Assembly (NCBI RefSeq): GCF_018070045.1
Contig: NZ_JAGPYK010000033.1
Location: 1-64,000, forward strand
Length of the DNA: 64,000 nucleotides
Origin: Micromonospora sp. U21
GTDB taxonomy: Bacteria > Actinomycetota > Actinomycetes > Mycobacteriales > Micromonosporaceae
Reading direction: 5' to 3'
The notes beneath the pieces were generated by a model. It saw only the letters and a list, made by a program, of their open reading frames with translations. It ran no database searches and had not been told where the DNA came from. Shown here piece after piece: positions 25,942 through 35,164 of this stretch; the stretch's first letter is position 1, and every line of letters begins with the position of its first letter. The position numbers were made by a program, and so were the translations under genes.

Positions 25942-27974
25942 CGGCGGACCAGGGTGAAGCCGCCGGGCAGCACGGTGACCCGCAGCGTGGTGGCGGTGCC
26001 GGTGCGTTGCGAGCGGAGCACACCCGCCGCGTCGTACACCTCGACGGTGGCCGGTCCGGCGCCGCCGGGGGTGACCTCCGCCGTCCGGGCGGTCCGGGCG
26101 GCGCTGCGCAGCAGCGTCGTGCTCCGCCCGTCGCCGGCCAGGGTGAGCCGGGAGACCAGCGGCTCCAGCACGACCGCGTCGACGGTCGCAGGCTCCCCGG
26201 CCGTCGCCTCGGCGGTCAGTTCGGTGGCGTGGGCGGCGAGTTCGCGGGGCAGGGTGACCGGGAGCAGCGCGCCCGGCGCCGGGGAGTTGCCCTGGGTGCC
26301 GACCCGGGCGTGGTCGACCTCGCCGAGCGGCCCGGCGTCGCTGCGCCAGACGGTCCGGGCGGGTACGCCGGGGCGCAGGTTCACCACGGGCAGCACCAGC
26401 CGGGGTTGGTCGGCTGGCGGGAACTGCCAGCGCAGCCCGGCCCCGGCGGGCAGGTCGACGTACGCCCCGCTGATCAGCGATTCGCCGGTCCACGCGGACG
26501 GTGGGGTGACCACGGTCGCGCCGCCCAGGCGGGAGGCATTCTCGGCTTCGAGGGTCACCGCGCCGACCCGTTCGACGATCTCGGTCCGGCGGGCGAGTGC
26601 GGCCAGTTCAGGCCGAGCGTCCAGGGCGAGCATGCTGAGCAGCGCGTGGATGGTGGACTCGGCACCGGAGTTCCGGTTGACGTGTCCGTCTCCGTTGATG
26701 CCGTCGATGGCCCGGCCGGTGTTCGGGTCGTAGCCGGGCGTCCCGGCCGGGTTCGCGCCGAAGTACCAGGCGGCGGTGACGGCGGCGAGTTGCGCGAATC
26801 CGGAGCGTCCGCTGGCGTCGGCGACGGCGAGCAGCGACTGCACCCGGGAGTCGACGCCGTAGGCGATCTGGGTCCGGTCGGTGCGGGTGGGCAGCCGGCC
26901 GTTGTCCGGGCCGCCGGAGGTGAGCAGCCAGGGGGTGAAGACGGCCGAGTCGGTGACGGCCGGGCCGAGCAGGGTCCGGTCGCCGAGTGCCTGCGCGGCC
27001 CGGGCGAGCGCGGCCGGCATCTGGGCGCCCCAGCCGTGCCAGACCGAGCGGGAGAGCGCCCAGGGGCGTACCGCGCCGAACGGCCATTCCCGCACGTCGC
27101 CGTCGGCGAGGGCGGTGATGCCCCGGGCGAGTTGGCGCAGCGCCCGGCGGGCGGTGGTGCCGCCGCCGGCTTCGACGTAGGTGCCGAGACCGAGGACCGC
27201 TTCGGCGGTGGCGTCCGCGCCGTCCACGATCAGCCAGGCCGGGGTACGCTCCCCGTCGATGATCTGCCACTGGTTGTAGCGGACGAGCACCTGGCGTTGC
27301 ACGGCGGCGATCGCCAGGTCGAGGCGGTTCTGTAGGAAGTCGGCGAAGTCCGGGTCGGTGTCGCGGAACGCGGCGTACCCTTCGCCGAGCGCCCAGATGG
27401 TCCGGGCCAGCCAGTACGACGCGTCGCTGTCGGACGGGTCCGGCAGTTCCTTCGGCTCGGCGCTCGGGTTGAGCGTGCCGTCTGGCTGCATCCAGAGCAC
27501 GACGTTGCCGGCGTGCGGACCGTCGGCGGTCTGCAGGTAGGTCAGGCCGCGCAGGAGTTGATACGCCGCGTCCCGGCTGGTGGTGGCCCCGGTCTGCCGC
27601 CAGTGCCGCAGGTAGACCACCGCGGCCCGGGAGATGTCGTCGGCGTTGTAGGCGCCCTGCCCCCAGGTGTCGGTTTCCGGGTTGTATGCGCCGCCGCCGA
27701 CCCGGCGGAATTCGCCGTCCGGCCTGGGTTCGGCGTAGGTCCAGAGCACCTCAATCGCGGGGGTGTCGGCGAGCCGGTAGGTGGAGTGCCCGTGCTGGTC
27801 TGGCGGCGTGACGTCCTGCCGGAGGAAGTCCAGGTGGGCGAGGTTGGTCAGCGGGCCATCCTGCCCGGCGGTGCTCGGCGGGGCGACGGCGGGGGCGGCG
27901 GCTCCGGCCGGGGTGGGGGTCAGCAGCGGGGTGGTGAGGGCGAGGCCGCCCAGCAGCAGTGATCGGCGTTTCAC
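25938..27974 (-). CDS. Secreted (alpha/alpha)-barrel hydrolase-like protein
   Basis: A 678-residue exported protein. The leader (MKRRSLLLGGLALTTPLLTP) is followed by a helical domain of about 450 residues with repeated Trp/Tyr-rich segments (IEVLWTYAEPRPDGEF, SYWLARTIWALGEGYAAF, HGWGAQMPAALARAAQALGD, AAWYFGANPAGTPGYD) like (alpha/alpha)6-barrel glycoside hydrolases. The C-terminal 220 residues are beta-rich and start with VTLEAENASRLGG, a carbohydrate-binding-like opening. I cannot name the GH family or the catalytic residues. GTG start after AAGGAG. The operon with GH130 and a sugar ABC transporter suggests it trims an extracellular glycan. The upstream frame is open into the broken oxidoreductase gene, but this internal start is well supported. 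Confidence 0.68.
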   Translation of the reverse strand: MKRRSLLLGGLALTTPLLTPTPAGAAAPAVAPPSTAGQDGPLTNLAHLDFLRQDVTPPDQHGHSTYRLADTPAIEVLWTYAEPRPDGEFRRVGGGAYNPETDTWGQGAYNADDISRAAVVYLRHWRQTGATTSRDAAYQLLRGLTYLQTADGPHAGNVVLWMQPDGTLNPSAEPKELPDPSDSDASYWLARTIWALGEGYAAFRDTDPDFADFLQNRLDLAIAAVQRQVLVRYNQWQIIDGERTPAWLIVDGADATAEAVLGLGTYVEAGGGTTARRALRQLARGITALADGDVREWPFGAVRPWALSRSVWHGWGAQMPAALARAAQALGDRTLLGPAVTDSAVFTPWLLTSGGPDNGRLPTRTDRTQIAYGVDSRVQSLLAVADASGRSGFAQLAAVTAAWYFGANPAGTPGYDPNTGRAIDGINGDGHVNRNSGAESTIHALLSMLALDARPELAALARRTEIVERVGAVTLEAENASRLGGATVVTPPSAWTGESLISGAYVDLPAGAGLRWQFPPADQPRLVLPVVNLRPGVPARTVWRSDAGPLGEVDHARVGTQGNSPAPGALLPVTLPRELAAHATELTAEATAGEPATVDAVVLEPLVSRLTLAGDGRSTTLLRSAARTARTAEVTPGGAGPATVEVYDAAGVLRSQRTGTATTLRVTVLPGGFTLVRR

Positions 27975-27984
27975 GGGGGTCTCC

Positions 27985-29124
27985 TTGGTCAGGACTGGTG
28001 AACGGACGCAGCGCACCAGGTCGTGCATGGCGGCGCGCACGCTCTCGGCGTAGACGTAGGGTTTGGCGGCCTCGCCGCCGAGGTCGACGGTGATCCGGCA
28101 GCGATGCGGCAGCCGGCGCTCGTGGCCCCGATCCCGGGCGTGTGCCGGGCCGGCGTGCCGGTGCGCAGCCACCTTGACGGCGGCTCGGTCACCCAACCTG
28201 TGGCCGTCGACGGCGAGCAGTTCCCCGGCCCGGGCCGGCAGGCTCTCGACTAGCGCGGCTCCGGCGTCGTCGGTCCAGAGGTCTACGGTGGCGTGCACCG
28301 GGATCCAGCCGGTCACCTGGGCCTCTGCGGTGCCGAAGTCGATCCGCATCAGTTGCCGGTCACAGCGGTGGGCGTGGCTGAAGCCATGCGCGAATGTCGT
28401 CACCGCGCCGTCCGCGTACCGGGTGGTGGCGACCGCCAGGTCGACCAGGTCGCTGCCGGGCGGTGGCCGAGCATGCCCTGCACCGACTCGGGGGTCGAGC
28501 CGACCAGGGCGTCGGCCGCGTCGAAGAAGTGCACGCCGTGCTCGACGAAGATCCCGCCGCTGGCCCGTTCGTCCCAGAACCAGTGCTCCGGGCCGAGGTC
28601 CTCGTCGCTTGCGTCGTTCTCGAAGGCGAGCCGCCGGACCGGGCCGAGCAGCGGGTCGGGCGGCGGGCCGGACGGGGAACCGGACGCCGTGCGAACCTTG
28701 GGTCACGCAGCCGGGCCAGCGCCCGTAGCACGGGGTTGTAGCGCAGCATGTGGTCGACCACCAGGACACGACCGGTGGCGGCGACCGCGTCCCGAACGGC
28801 GATGGCGTCGTCCTCGCCGGTGGCCAGGGGTTTCTCGGAGAAGACATGCCGGCCGGCGCGCAGCGCCGCGAGGGTGGTCTCCGCGTGGCTGGCCGGCGGC
28901 GTGGCGACCACCACGACGTCCACGTCGTCGGCGCCGACAAGCGCCTGCCAGTCCGGCACCGCCCGGGCGGCCAGCGTCCTGGCCAGTTGCCCGGCCCGGT
29001 CGGTGTCCGGGTCGGCGACCATGGTCACCGCCACGTCAGGCAGGTCACGCAGGACGCCGGTGAGGAAGGTGGCGAAGCCGCCGGCCCCGACGACGTTGAG
29101 GCGCAGCGCGGCTGGGCCGGTCAC
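27985..29124 (-). pseudogene. Gfo/Idh/MocA-family oxidoreductase, frameshifted and lacking its own stop
   Basis: Three frames compose one oxidoreductase. The N-terminal Rossmann part is NVVGAGGFATFLTGVLRDLP with the EKPLATG motif. A middle piece is LGPVRRLAFENDASDEDLGP and GGIFVEHGVHFFDAADALVG. The last piece, in a third frame, is DLAVATTRYADGAVTTFAHG to YAESVRAAMHDLVRC. Frameshifts fall near 28690 and 28465. The final frame reads without a stop into the following hydrolase gene. Intact family members oxidise or epimerise sugars with NAD(P). Either the gene is decaying or the assembly has indels here. Confidence 0.7.
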
Positions 29125-29205
29125 CCGGCCCGCCCCGTCTCGGCAGCTGCCTTGGTCGTGGGCACCGGCCCGGTCACGATGGCCGGCCGAACCCGGCCGC
29201 GCCGC

Positions 29206-30276
29206 TCACCGGACAGGGTCCAGCCGGGCGACGCCGATCTTGGCGTCGGCCATCCCGTAGAAGACGTACCGGACCCCGTCGACCTCCTCGATCGCGGTCG
29301 GGAAGACCACGTTCGGCACGGTGCCGGAGCGCTCGTCCTCGGTTTCGGGCATCAGGATCGGTTCGGCGGTGCGGGCCAGCACCCGGCCCGGGTTGGAAGG
29401 GTCGAGCAGTATCGCCCCGGCCGCGTACTCGACCTTCTGAGTGCTGGGGTCGAAGGTGTCGGGGATGTCGCCGGTCACCCCGTGGTGGATGAGCAGCCAG
29501 CCCTCCTCCACCCGGACCGGTGGCGGGCCGGCGCCGATCTTCAACTCCTCGTAGGGGAACTTGGACAGGGCGACGCAGCGGTGGTCGCGGAGCCGGACCA
29601 GGGCGGTGATGTCGGAGTGCACCTCTTCCGCCGGGACGTAGGAGATCCAGATGCCGGGCCGCTCGTCGGTGATCCCGGCCGGCAGGTGCACCCCCTCACC
29701 GGGACGGAACCAGCCCAGGTCCCACATCGGCCGGTGCAGCATCGCGTAGCAGGGAAGGCCGTTCGGACCGGGCACCGGCTCGGGGAAGAAGACCGCGTCC
29801 TTGTTCGGGAAGAGGTTCAGGTCGGTGTTCAGGTCCGGCTGGTACGCGAACTGCACTGGACCGAGCCGGCGCCAGGTGCGCAGGTCGGTGGAGACGGCCA
29901 GGGCAAGGCGCGGGCCGAGCGGCCCGTAGGCGACGTACGTCATCAGGTGGGTGCGGAGGCTCGGCACCCAGGTGGTGCGCGGATCCTCTACCCCGGCGTT
30001 GTTCAGCCCGCGCTCCCACCCCTCGTCGGGGGCGAGGACAACGCCGCGCCGGATCACCCCGGCCGGTACCCCGTCGTGGAACTCGACCTCGGCGAGCCCG
30101 ACCCGGGAGACGTTCCCCTCGGCGACCAGCCGGGGCAGCAGGTGCAGCTTCCCGTCCGGGGTACGTCCGCTGGCCGGGTTGAGCACCCCCTCGACCTCCA
30201 GCGGCTCCCCCGCTTCTGGCGCCATGACTACGCCGAGTCGGGTGAGGGTGTACGGGACGATGGTGGAGACAGTCAA
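29206..30276 (-). CDS. GH130-family glycoside phosphorylase/hydrolase
   Basis: A 356-residue five-bladed propeller enzyme of GH130 (DUF377). Hallmarks are EGVLNPASGRTPDGKLHLLP, GVEDPRTTWV, the KDAVFFPEPV block, SKFPYEELKIGAGPPPVRVE, WLLIHHGVTG and PNVVFPTAIE. GH130 members mostly phosphorolyse or hydrolyse beta-mannosides, yielding mannose-1-phosphate or mannose. The lack of a signal peptide places it in the cytoplasm, acting on imported oligosaccharides. It begins at a TTG 4 nt after the permease stop, so translation is probably coupled; an internal ATG is an alternative. It is part of the LacI-controlled ABC operon. Confidence 0.83.
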   Translation of the reverse strand: MTVSTIVPYTLTRLGVVMAPEAGEPLEVEGVLNPASGRTPDGKLHLLPRLVAEGNVSRVGLAEVEFHDGVPAGVIRRGVVLAPDEGWERGLNNAGVEDPRTTWVPSLRTHLMTYVAYGPLGPRLALAVSTDLRTWRRLGPVQFAYQPDLNTDLNLFPNKDAVFFPEPVPGPNGLPCYAMLHRPMWDLGWFRPGEGVHLPAGITDERPGIWISYVPAEEVHSDITALVRLRDHRCVALSKFPYEELKIGAGPPPVRVEEGWLLIHHGVTGDIPDTFDPSTQKVEYAAGAILLDPSNPGRVLARTAEPILMPETEDERSGTVPNVVFPTAIEEVDGVRYVFYGMADAKIGVARLDPVR

Positions 30277-30280
30277 CGGT

Positions 30281-31183
30281 TCAACCCTTTACGCCAGATC
30301 CGATGTTGGTGGAGGTGAAGTGCTTCTGGAAGGCGATGAAGAGCGCCACGGCCGGGGCGGCGAGGACACAGGCGCCGGCGAGGATCGCGCCGTACGGGTT
30401 GGCGGCGCGCGCGGCGACGTTGCTCAGGTAGTTGGCGAGCGAGACAGCCAGCGGCTGCATGTCGGTCTGTTTGGTGATCAGGAACGGCCAGAGGAACTCG
30501 TTCCACGGGCCGATGAAGGTCAGCAGCACCACGGTGAGCAGTGCAGGACGGACCAGGGGCAGCGCGACCGACCAGAGGATGCGCAGTTCGCTCGCGCCGT
30601 CCACGCGGGCGGCGGCGAAGAGGTCGGCCGGCAGTTGCAGGAAGAACTGCCGGAAGACGAAGACCGCCGTGGTGTTGATCGCGAACGGCAGGATCATGCC
30701 GAGGTAGGAGTCGGCCAGCCCGTAGCCGCGCACGATCAGGACGTAGAGCGGGATCAGCAGGAGTTGGAACGGCACCACCTGGACCAGTAGCACCAGGCCG
30801 AAGAGCGCGCCCCGGCCCCGGAAGCTGAGCTGCGCCAGCGCGTAGCCGGCGAGTACGCCGAAGACGACCGTGCCGAGGATCGCCCCGCCGGTGAAGATCC
30901 CGGAGTTGAGCAGGGATCGGAGCAGGTTGATCTCGGTGTTGATCTCCCGGTAGTTGTCCAGGGTGAGGCCGCCGGTAGGGAAAGCCCCGGCCGGGGAGGT
31001 GTCCGGTTCGGCCTGCAACGATCCGATGAACATGTAGTAGAACGGGAAGAGGAAGGCGAGCGCGAAGGCGACCAGGGCGGTAGTGCGCAGCATCCGCCGG
31101 AGGGTGCCGGGGCGACGGCGTGCCGCGGGCGCGCACGCGACTCCGGGTGTGGGTGTGGGTGTGCCGAGGGTGCTGGTCGACAT
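30281..31183 (-). CDS. Sugar ABC transporter permease, MalG type
   Basis: A 300-residue inner-membrane protein with six helices after a proline-rich N-tail. The ABC-permease EAA loop is AAARVDGASELRILWSVALP, which contacts the ATPase. The end TSTNIGSGVKG resembles the GAVKG tail of MalG-type permeases. It pairs with the permease just upstream (1-nt gap). No ATPase gene is in the operon, so a shared MsiK-like ATPase elsewhere must energise it, as is usual in actinomycetes. Confidence 0.87.
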   Translation of the reverse strand: MSTSTLGTPTPTPGVACAPAARRRPGTLRRMLRTTALVAFALAFLFPFYYMFIGSLQAEPDTSPAGAFPTGGLTLDNYREINTEINLLRSLLNSGIFTGGAILGTVVFGVLAGYALAQLSFRGRGALFGLVLLVQVVPFQLLLIPLYVLIVRGYGLADSYLGMILPFAINTTAVFVFRQFFLQLPADLFAAARVDGASELRILWSVALPLVRPALLTVVLLTFIGPWNEFLWPFLITKQTDMQPLAVSLANYLSNVAARAANPYGAILAGACVLAAPAVALFIAFQKHFTSTNIGSGVKG

Positions 31184-31184
31184 G

Positions 31185-32111
31185 TCAGGGCCTCTCCAGC
31201 AGTCGACGGTTGATCATCGATACGGTGACGACGCCAACGACGAGCAGCACACCGATCGCCGCCGCAACGTCCGGGGCGCCCTGCTCGATGCCGCGCTGGT
31301 ACATCAGCAGTACCGGGGAGGTGGAGGCGCCGTTCGGGCCGCCGCCTCCGGTGAGCAGGTAGGGCTCGGTGAAGAGGTTCGCGCCGGTGATGGTCGCCAG
31401 GATCACCACCAGGGTGGTGGCGGGGCGAACCGCCGGTACCGTCACCGAGCGGAATCGCTGCCAGGCAGTCGCCCCGTCCACCGCCGCCGACTCGTACAGC
31501 TCCTTGGGGACGGTCTGCAACGCGGCGAGGTAGAGCAGGATGAAGAAGCCGAGCTGCTTCCAGGCCACGAAGACCGCGATGAGCGGCATCGCGAGCGTCT
31601 CGTTGACCAGCCAGGACGGGTCCGGGGCGAGCGGGCCGAGGACCCTGTTGACCAGGCCGTCCGAGCTGAACAGGAAGAGCCAGACTCCGACCACGGCGAC
31701 GCTGGCGGTGACGTACGGCACGTAGTAGGCGACCCGCAGGAAGGTGCGTCCCCGGATGGACCGGTTGAGCGCCACGGCGAGCGTGAGCGCCAGCACGGCG
31801 GTGAGCGGCACGTTGATCAGCAGGAAGACCAGAATGTTGCCGAACGCCTGCCGGACCCCCGGGTCGCCGATCACCGCCCGGTAGTTCTCCAGCCCAACGA
31901 AGGGACGGTCGACCTGGGCTCCCGGCGCGGCGAAGAAATAGTCGTGGAAGCTGATCCAAACGGCGAACCCGAGCGGGTACGCGAAAACCAGCACGATGAA
32001 CGCGGCGTAGGGCGCGATCAGGGCCAGCCCGACCGGGTGACGGCCGAGCAGAGCCGTCACCGGTCGGCGGCCGGGGTGCTGGTGTGTACCCCGGGTGAGG
32101 CGGACGCTCAT
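31185..32111 (-). CDS. Sugar ABC transporter permease, MalF type
   Basis: A 308-residue membrane protein with six helices. The first is HPVGLALIAPYAAFIVLVFA, and the EAA loop is ESAAVDGATAWQRFRSVTVP. Start at 32111 chosen because the ATG overlaps the TGA of the binding-protein gene (ATGA, 32108-32111), a tight translational coupling. A longer frame to 32564 is only a shadow of the binding-protein gene. It forms a heterodimer with the MalG-type permease. Confidence 0.87.
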   Translation of the reverse strand: MSVRLTRGTHQHPGRRPVTALLGRHPVGLALIAPYAAFIVLVFAYPLGFAVWISFHDYFFAAPGAQVDRPFVGLENYRAVIGDPGVRQAFGNILVFLLINVPLTAVLALTLAVALNRSIRGRTFLRVAYYVPYVTASVAVVGVWLFLFSSDGLVNRVLGPLAPDPSWLVNETLAMPLIAVFVAWKQLGFFILLYLAALQTVPKELYESAAVDGATAWQRFRSVTVPAVRPATTLVVILATITGANLFTEPYLLTGGGGPNGASTSPVLLMYQRGIEQGAPDVAAAIGVLLVVGVVTVSMINRRLLERP

Positions 32112-33391
32112 CGCTGGCCGGCTAGCCCGTCGACCTTCTGCGCGGCGTCGCCGAACGCGTCGGCCACCGGCCGCTTGCCGAAGATCACCGACTCGGAGTA
32201 CGCATCCCGGAACGTCTGCCAGATGGTGATGGAGTTCGGCACGTTCGGTACCTCGACGGTGCGCCCGGCCTGGTCGGCGAAGTCGCGGTAGGCGGGCTTC
32301 TGGGTGAAGAAGTCCGCGTAGGTGGCGGTCAGGTCGGTCCGCAGCGGCATCTGGCCGGTCGCCTTCAGCAGCGCGCCGTCCTGCTCCTGGCTGGTAGCGA
32401 ACTTCAGCACCTCCCAGGCGGTGCCCCGCCTCTGGCAGGAGGAGTACATGGCGGCGTTTTTGGCGTCGCTGAAGGTCTTCGTCTCGGCGGCGGGCTTGCC
32501 GGCGGAGGTCGGGACCGGCTTCAGACCCCACTTGATCGTGTCGCTGTAGACGGCGATCGCCCACGGGCCGACGATCGCCATGGCGGCCTTGCCCTCACCA
32601 AAGGAGTCACCGTTGTACTGCTCCTTCGGGGCCAGTCCTTCGGCGTAGAGGGTCTTCCAGAACTCGGCGACCCGCTGCCCCTCGGCCGAGTTGAGTTGCG
32701 CCTTGCCGTCCTCGACGAGCTGCTTCCCGCCGGTCTCGGCGATGAAGAGCGGGTAGAAGTCGAACCAGGACTGGAAGAACTGGCTGGTCGGCGAGGGGTA
32801 GATGGCTGCCTGCGCCGCACCGGAAGACTTGATCTTCCGACTGGTATCAAGGAACTCCGCGTACGTGCCGAGCGGCGGGTTCTCCGAATCGACACCGGCC
32901 TTCTGCATGATCGCCTTGTTGTAGACGATCATGACCGGGTTGGCCTTCCACGGCATCTGGTAGTACTTGCCGTCCGGCGACTTGTATTGCTCGGCGGCCG
33001 AACCGGTCCGCTGGTCGATGTAGCCCTTGGCGCCCTCGAAGTCGTCCAGCGCGACCAGCCCGCCCTGCTTCTGGAACTGCGGCACGGCGGCCGGCGCGGT
33101 GTTGAAGATCAGGCAGGGGGCGTTCCCGGCGGTGATCGCGGCGCCGATGACCTCCTCGGAGGACTTGCCGGCCGGGATCTCCTGGGCGGTGACCTTCTGG
33201 TCGGCGTGCTGGCTGTTCCACGCCTCGACCATCGCCGTGCCCCAGGCCAGCTCCTCCTTGTTGTTGGAGAGCCAGATGGTGATCGGCCCCTTGGCCGAGG
33301 AGTCGGCTTCGGCGTCGGAGCCGCCGTCACTGCAGGCTGAGGTGAGGCCGAGGGAGAGAACGAGCAACGCGGCGGGGACGGTCCGTTTCAT
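32108..33391 (-). CDS. Sugar ABC transporter substrate-binding lipoprotein
   Basis: A 427-residue family-1 extracellular solute-binding protein. The signal ends in a lipobox (LGLTSAC), so the mature protein is lipid-anchored outside the membrane. The body (ITIWLSNNKEELAWGTAMVE, FPLF-type hinge regions, AAMAIVGPWAIAVYSD) is typical of oligosaccharide binders. The ATG at 33391 overlaps the lacI stop (ATGA) and GGAGA is just upstream. The ligand is probably a mannoside-type oligosaccharide, judged only from the GH130 neighbour. Confidence 0.87.
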   Translation of the reverse strand: MKRTVPAALLVLSLGLTSACSDGGSDAEADSSAKGPITIWLSNNKEELAWGTAMVEAWNSQHADQKVTAQEIPAGKSSEEVIGAAITAGNAPCLIFNTAPAAVPQFQKQGGLVALDDFEGAKGYIDQRTGSAAEQYKSPDGKYYQMPWKANPVMIVYNKAIMQKAGVDSENPPLGTYAEFLDTSRKIKSSGAAQAAIYPSPTSQFFQSWFDFYPLFIAETGGKQLVEDGKAQLNSAEGQRVAEFWKTLYAEGLAPKEQYNGDSFGEGKAAMAIVGPWAIAVYSDTIKWGLKPVPTSAGKPAAETKTFSDAKNAAMYSSCQRRGTAWEVLKFATSQEQDGALLKATGQMPLRTDLTATYADFFTQKPAYRDFADQAGRTVEVPNVPNSITIWQTFRDAYSESVIFGKRPVADAFGDAAQKVDGLAGQR

Positions 33392-34509
33392 GATGGGTCT
33401 CCGATCTCGGCTGCCGTGACGATCGACCGGCCGGGCCGGCGCGACGGCCGGCCGGCAGGTCGCGGCGATTGGTGTGGTGTGGGCGGTGGGGCGGTGGAGG
33501 CGCGGACGACGAGCTGCGCGGGGGCCATCTCGACGTCCGCGCCGCCGTCGCCTTCGATGAGGTCGAGCAGGGCACGGGCGGCAGCGCCGCCCCACCCGGA
33601 CGGATCGGTCCGGACGCTGGTCAGCGCCGGGCTGATGTGGGCGGCCAGTTCGGTGTCGTCAAAGCCGGTGAGCGAGAGCCGGCCCGGGACGTCGAGGCCA
33701 CGTTCCCGGGCCACGGCCATGCCGGCCATCGCCATCAGGTCGTTGGCGTAGATGATCGCGGTCGGCACGTCGGCCAGGTCGAGCAGTTGGTGGGTGGCCT
33801 GGGCCCCGCCGGCCGCCGAGAAGTCGGCGGGCACGCAGGGCCCGGGCGGCAACCCGGCGGCCCGCAGCGCGTTCTCCCAGGCGTCCCGCCGGGCCCTCCC
33901 GTGCAGGAAGTGGTCCGGGCCGGCGACGTGCGCGACGTGCCGGTGCCCCAGCTCCACCAGATGGCGTACAGCGGCGGTGATCCCCGGTCGGTCGTCGACG
34001 AGCACCGCCGGGAACGGGCTGGCCACGTCGGGACGGCCGAGGGTGACGGCGGGCAGCCGCAGCTCCTCCAGCAGGGCGATCCGGGGATCGGCGATCCGCA
34101 GGTCGAGGAGGAAGACCCCGTCCACCCGCCCGTCGGCGGCCAGCCGCCGGTAGCCGTCCTCCTCCGCTCGCCGGCTGGTGACGACCTGTAGGACCAGCGC
34201 CTGGTTCCGCTCGGCGAGGACCCGTTCCACGCCGGCGATGAAGGCAGGGAAGAACGGGTCGGCGCCGAGCAGCTCCGGCGGGCGGGCAAGGACCAGGCCG
34301 ACGGCGAACGCCCGGGAGGTGGAGAGGGCCCGGCCACGGTGGCTCGGCGTCCAGCCCATCGCCTTCGCCGCCGCCAGGATCCGCTGGCGGGTCCCCTCGG
34401 CCACTCCGGGCCGGCCGTTGAGGGCGAAGGAGACCGCTCCCTTGGAGACCCCGGCGGCACGAGCGACGTCGGTGATCGTCGGCCGACCTTGTCTGACCAC
34501 CTCGACCAC
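33388..34509 (-). CDS. LacI-family transcriptional regulator of the GH130 sugar operon
   Basis: A 373-residue repressor with an N-terminal HTH and hinge (PTITDVARAAGVSKGAVSFA, LNGRPGVAEGTRQRIL) and a periplasmic-binding-like sensor domain (VGLVLARPPELL, ADVPTAIIYANDLMAMAGM, LTGFDDTELA). GTG start. It is the first gene of the operon and its 3' end overlaps the binding-protein start, so it is co-transcribed with what it controls. Two CCGG-centred palindromes cover the promoter just upstream, so autoregulation is very likely. The effector is presumably the imported sugar. Confidence 0.88.
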   Translation of the reverse strand: MVEVVRQGRPTITDVARAAGVSKGAVSFALNGRPGVAEGTRQRILAAAKAMGWTPSHRGRALSTSRAFAVGLVLARPPELLGADPFFPAFIAGVERVLAERNQALVLQVVTSRRAEEDGYRRLAADGRVDGVFLLDLRIADPRIALLEELRLPAVTLGRPDVASPFPAVLVDDRPGITAAVRHLVELGHRHVAHVAGPDHFLHGRARRDAWENALRAAGLPPGPCVPADFSAAGGAQATHQLLDLADVPTAIIYANDLMAMAGMAVARERGLDVPGRLSLTGFDDTELAAHISPALTSVRTDPSGWGGAAARALLDLIEGDGGADVEMAPAQLVVRASTAPPPTPHQSPRPAGRPSRRPGRSIVTAAEIGDPS

Positions 34510-34549
34510 CTTCCCGTACCAGTTAGGTCGTGGAGCGGACCACCGGTCG

Positions 34550-34596
34550 CTAAACCGGTTTGGAGAATGCTAGACCGGTTTAGTGAACGGGATCAA
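34550..34596 (-). promoter_or_regulatory. Promoter and two LacI operators of the GH130 sugar operon
   Basis: On the minus strand, TTGATC (34591-34596), an 18-bp spacer and TAGCAT (34567-34572) form a promoter. Two palindromes, CTAGACCGGTTTAG (34570-34583) and CTAAACCGGTTTGG (34550-34563), lie 20 bp apart, in the spacer/-10 and at the start point. The central CG is the LacI-family hallmark. Bound repressor would block RNA polymerase directly. Confidence 0.72.
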
Positions 34597-34639
34597 TGGC
34601 TTGCTCCGATCACAATTGGTGACCATTGATGGCGCCGAC

Positions 34640-34800
34640 CGCGGGTGGTGGGCGTGCCGCATCACGTTCGGCATGATCAAGACGAGCTTGCCTGGCCGGT
34701 CGGAACGGGTGCGCCGGGGTGGTTACCCGTCGCAGGCCGCAGCGCGCCGGGCCCGCGAAGAGTGGCTGGCGTCGACCCGAGCGGACCGCACCGTCCGGTC
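34640..34800 (+). pseudogene. Tyrosine integrase, N-terminal arm-binding fragment
   Basis: The translation WWACRITFGMIKTS, then ERVRRGGYPSQAAARRAREE and WLAST resembles the AP2-like N-terminal DNA-binding domain of actinophage and ICE integrases. After about 50 residues the homology ends in unrelated sequence. A C-terminal integrase fragment in the same orientation is at 42765-42957. Confidence 0.45.
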
Positions 34801-35164
34801 AGGACACTGGAGCGGCGCTGCGTTACCCACCTGCGCCCCACCAAGGAAGCTGCACTACCCGCGGGACGTCGAACGCGTCTTCACCCCCGCCTCGGCTCGC
34901 TGTTTCCTGGCCGACCTCGACGCGCGCCCGCTACGGGCTCGCGCGCCAAGTCGCGTCGCGGGCCGCTTCGCGAAGCGGACTGAAGAGAAGCAGGAGCCTG
35001 ATCGAGAGGCAGGGCCAAGATCGATACCTGGCCGCTCAACAGCAAGGCACCCCGCGCGTGGCCGGAGCACAAACGCCTCGCCATCCCGGACGGCCGCTAG
35101 CCGGCAAGACCGGAACCCCCGCTGTCCGCCGGCAGGTCCATGGTCCAAGCTGCAGCTGCCATGG

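Noticed and set aside
25938..28940. A single 1000-residue fusion protein
   Set aside because: Only the last 678 residues form a natural protein with its own leader and ribosome site. The first part mixes an off-frame stretch with the tail of a broken oxidoreductase.
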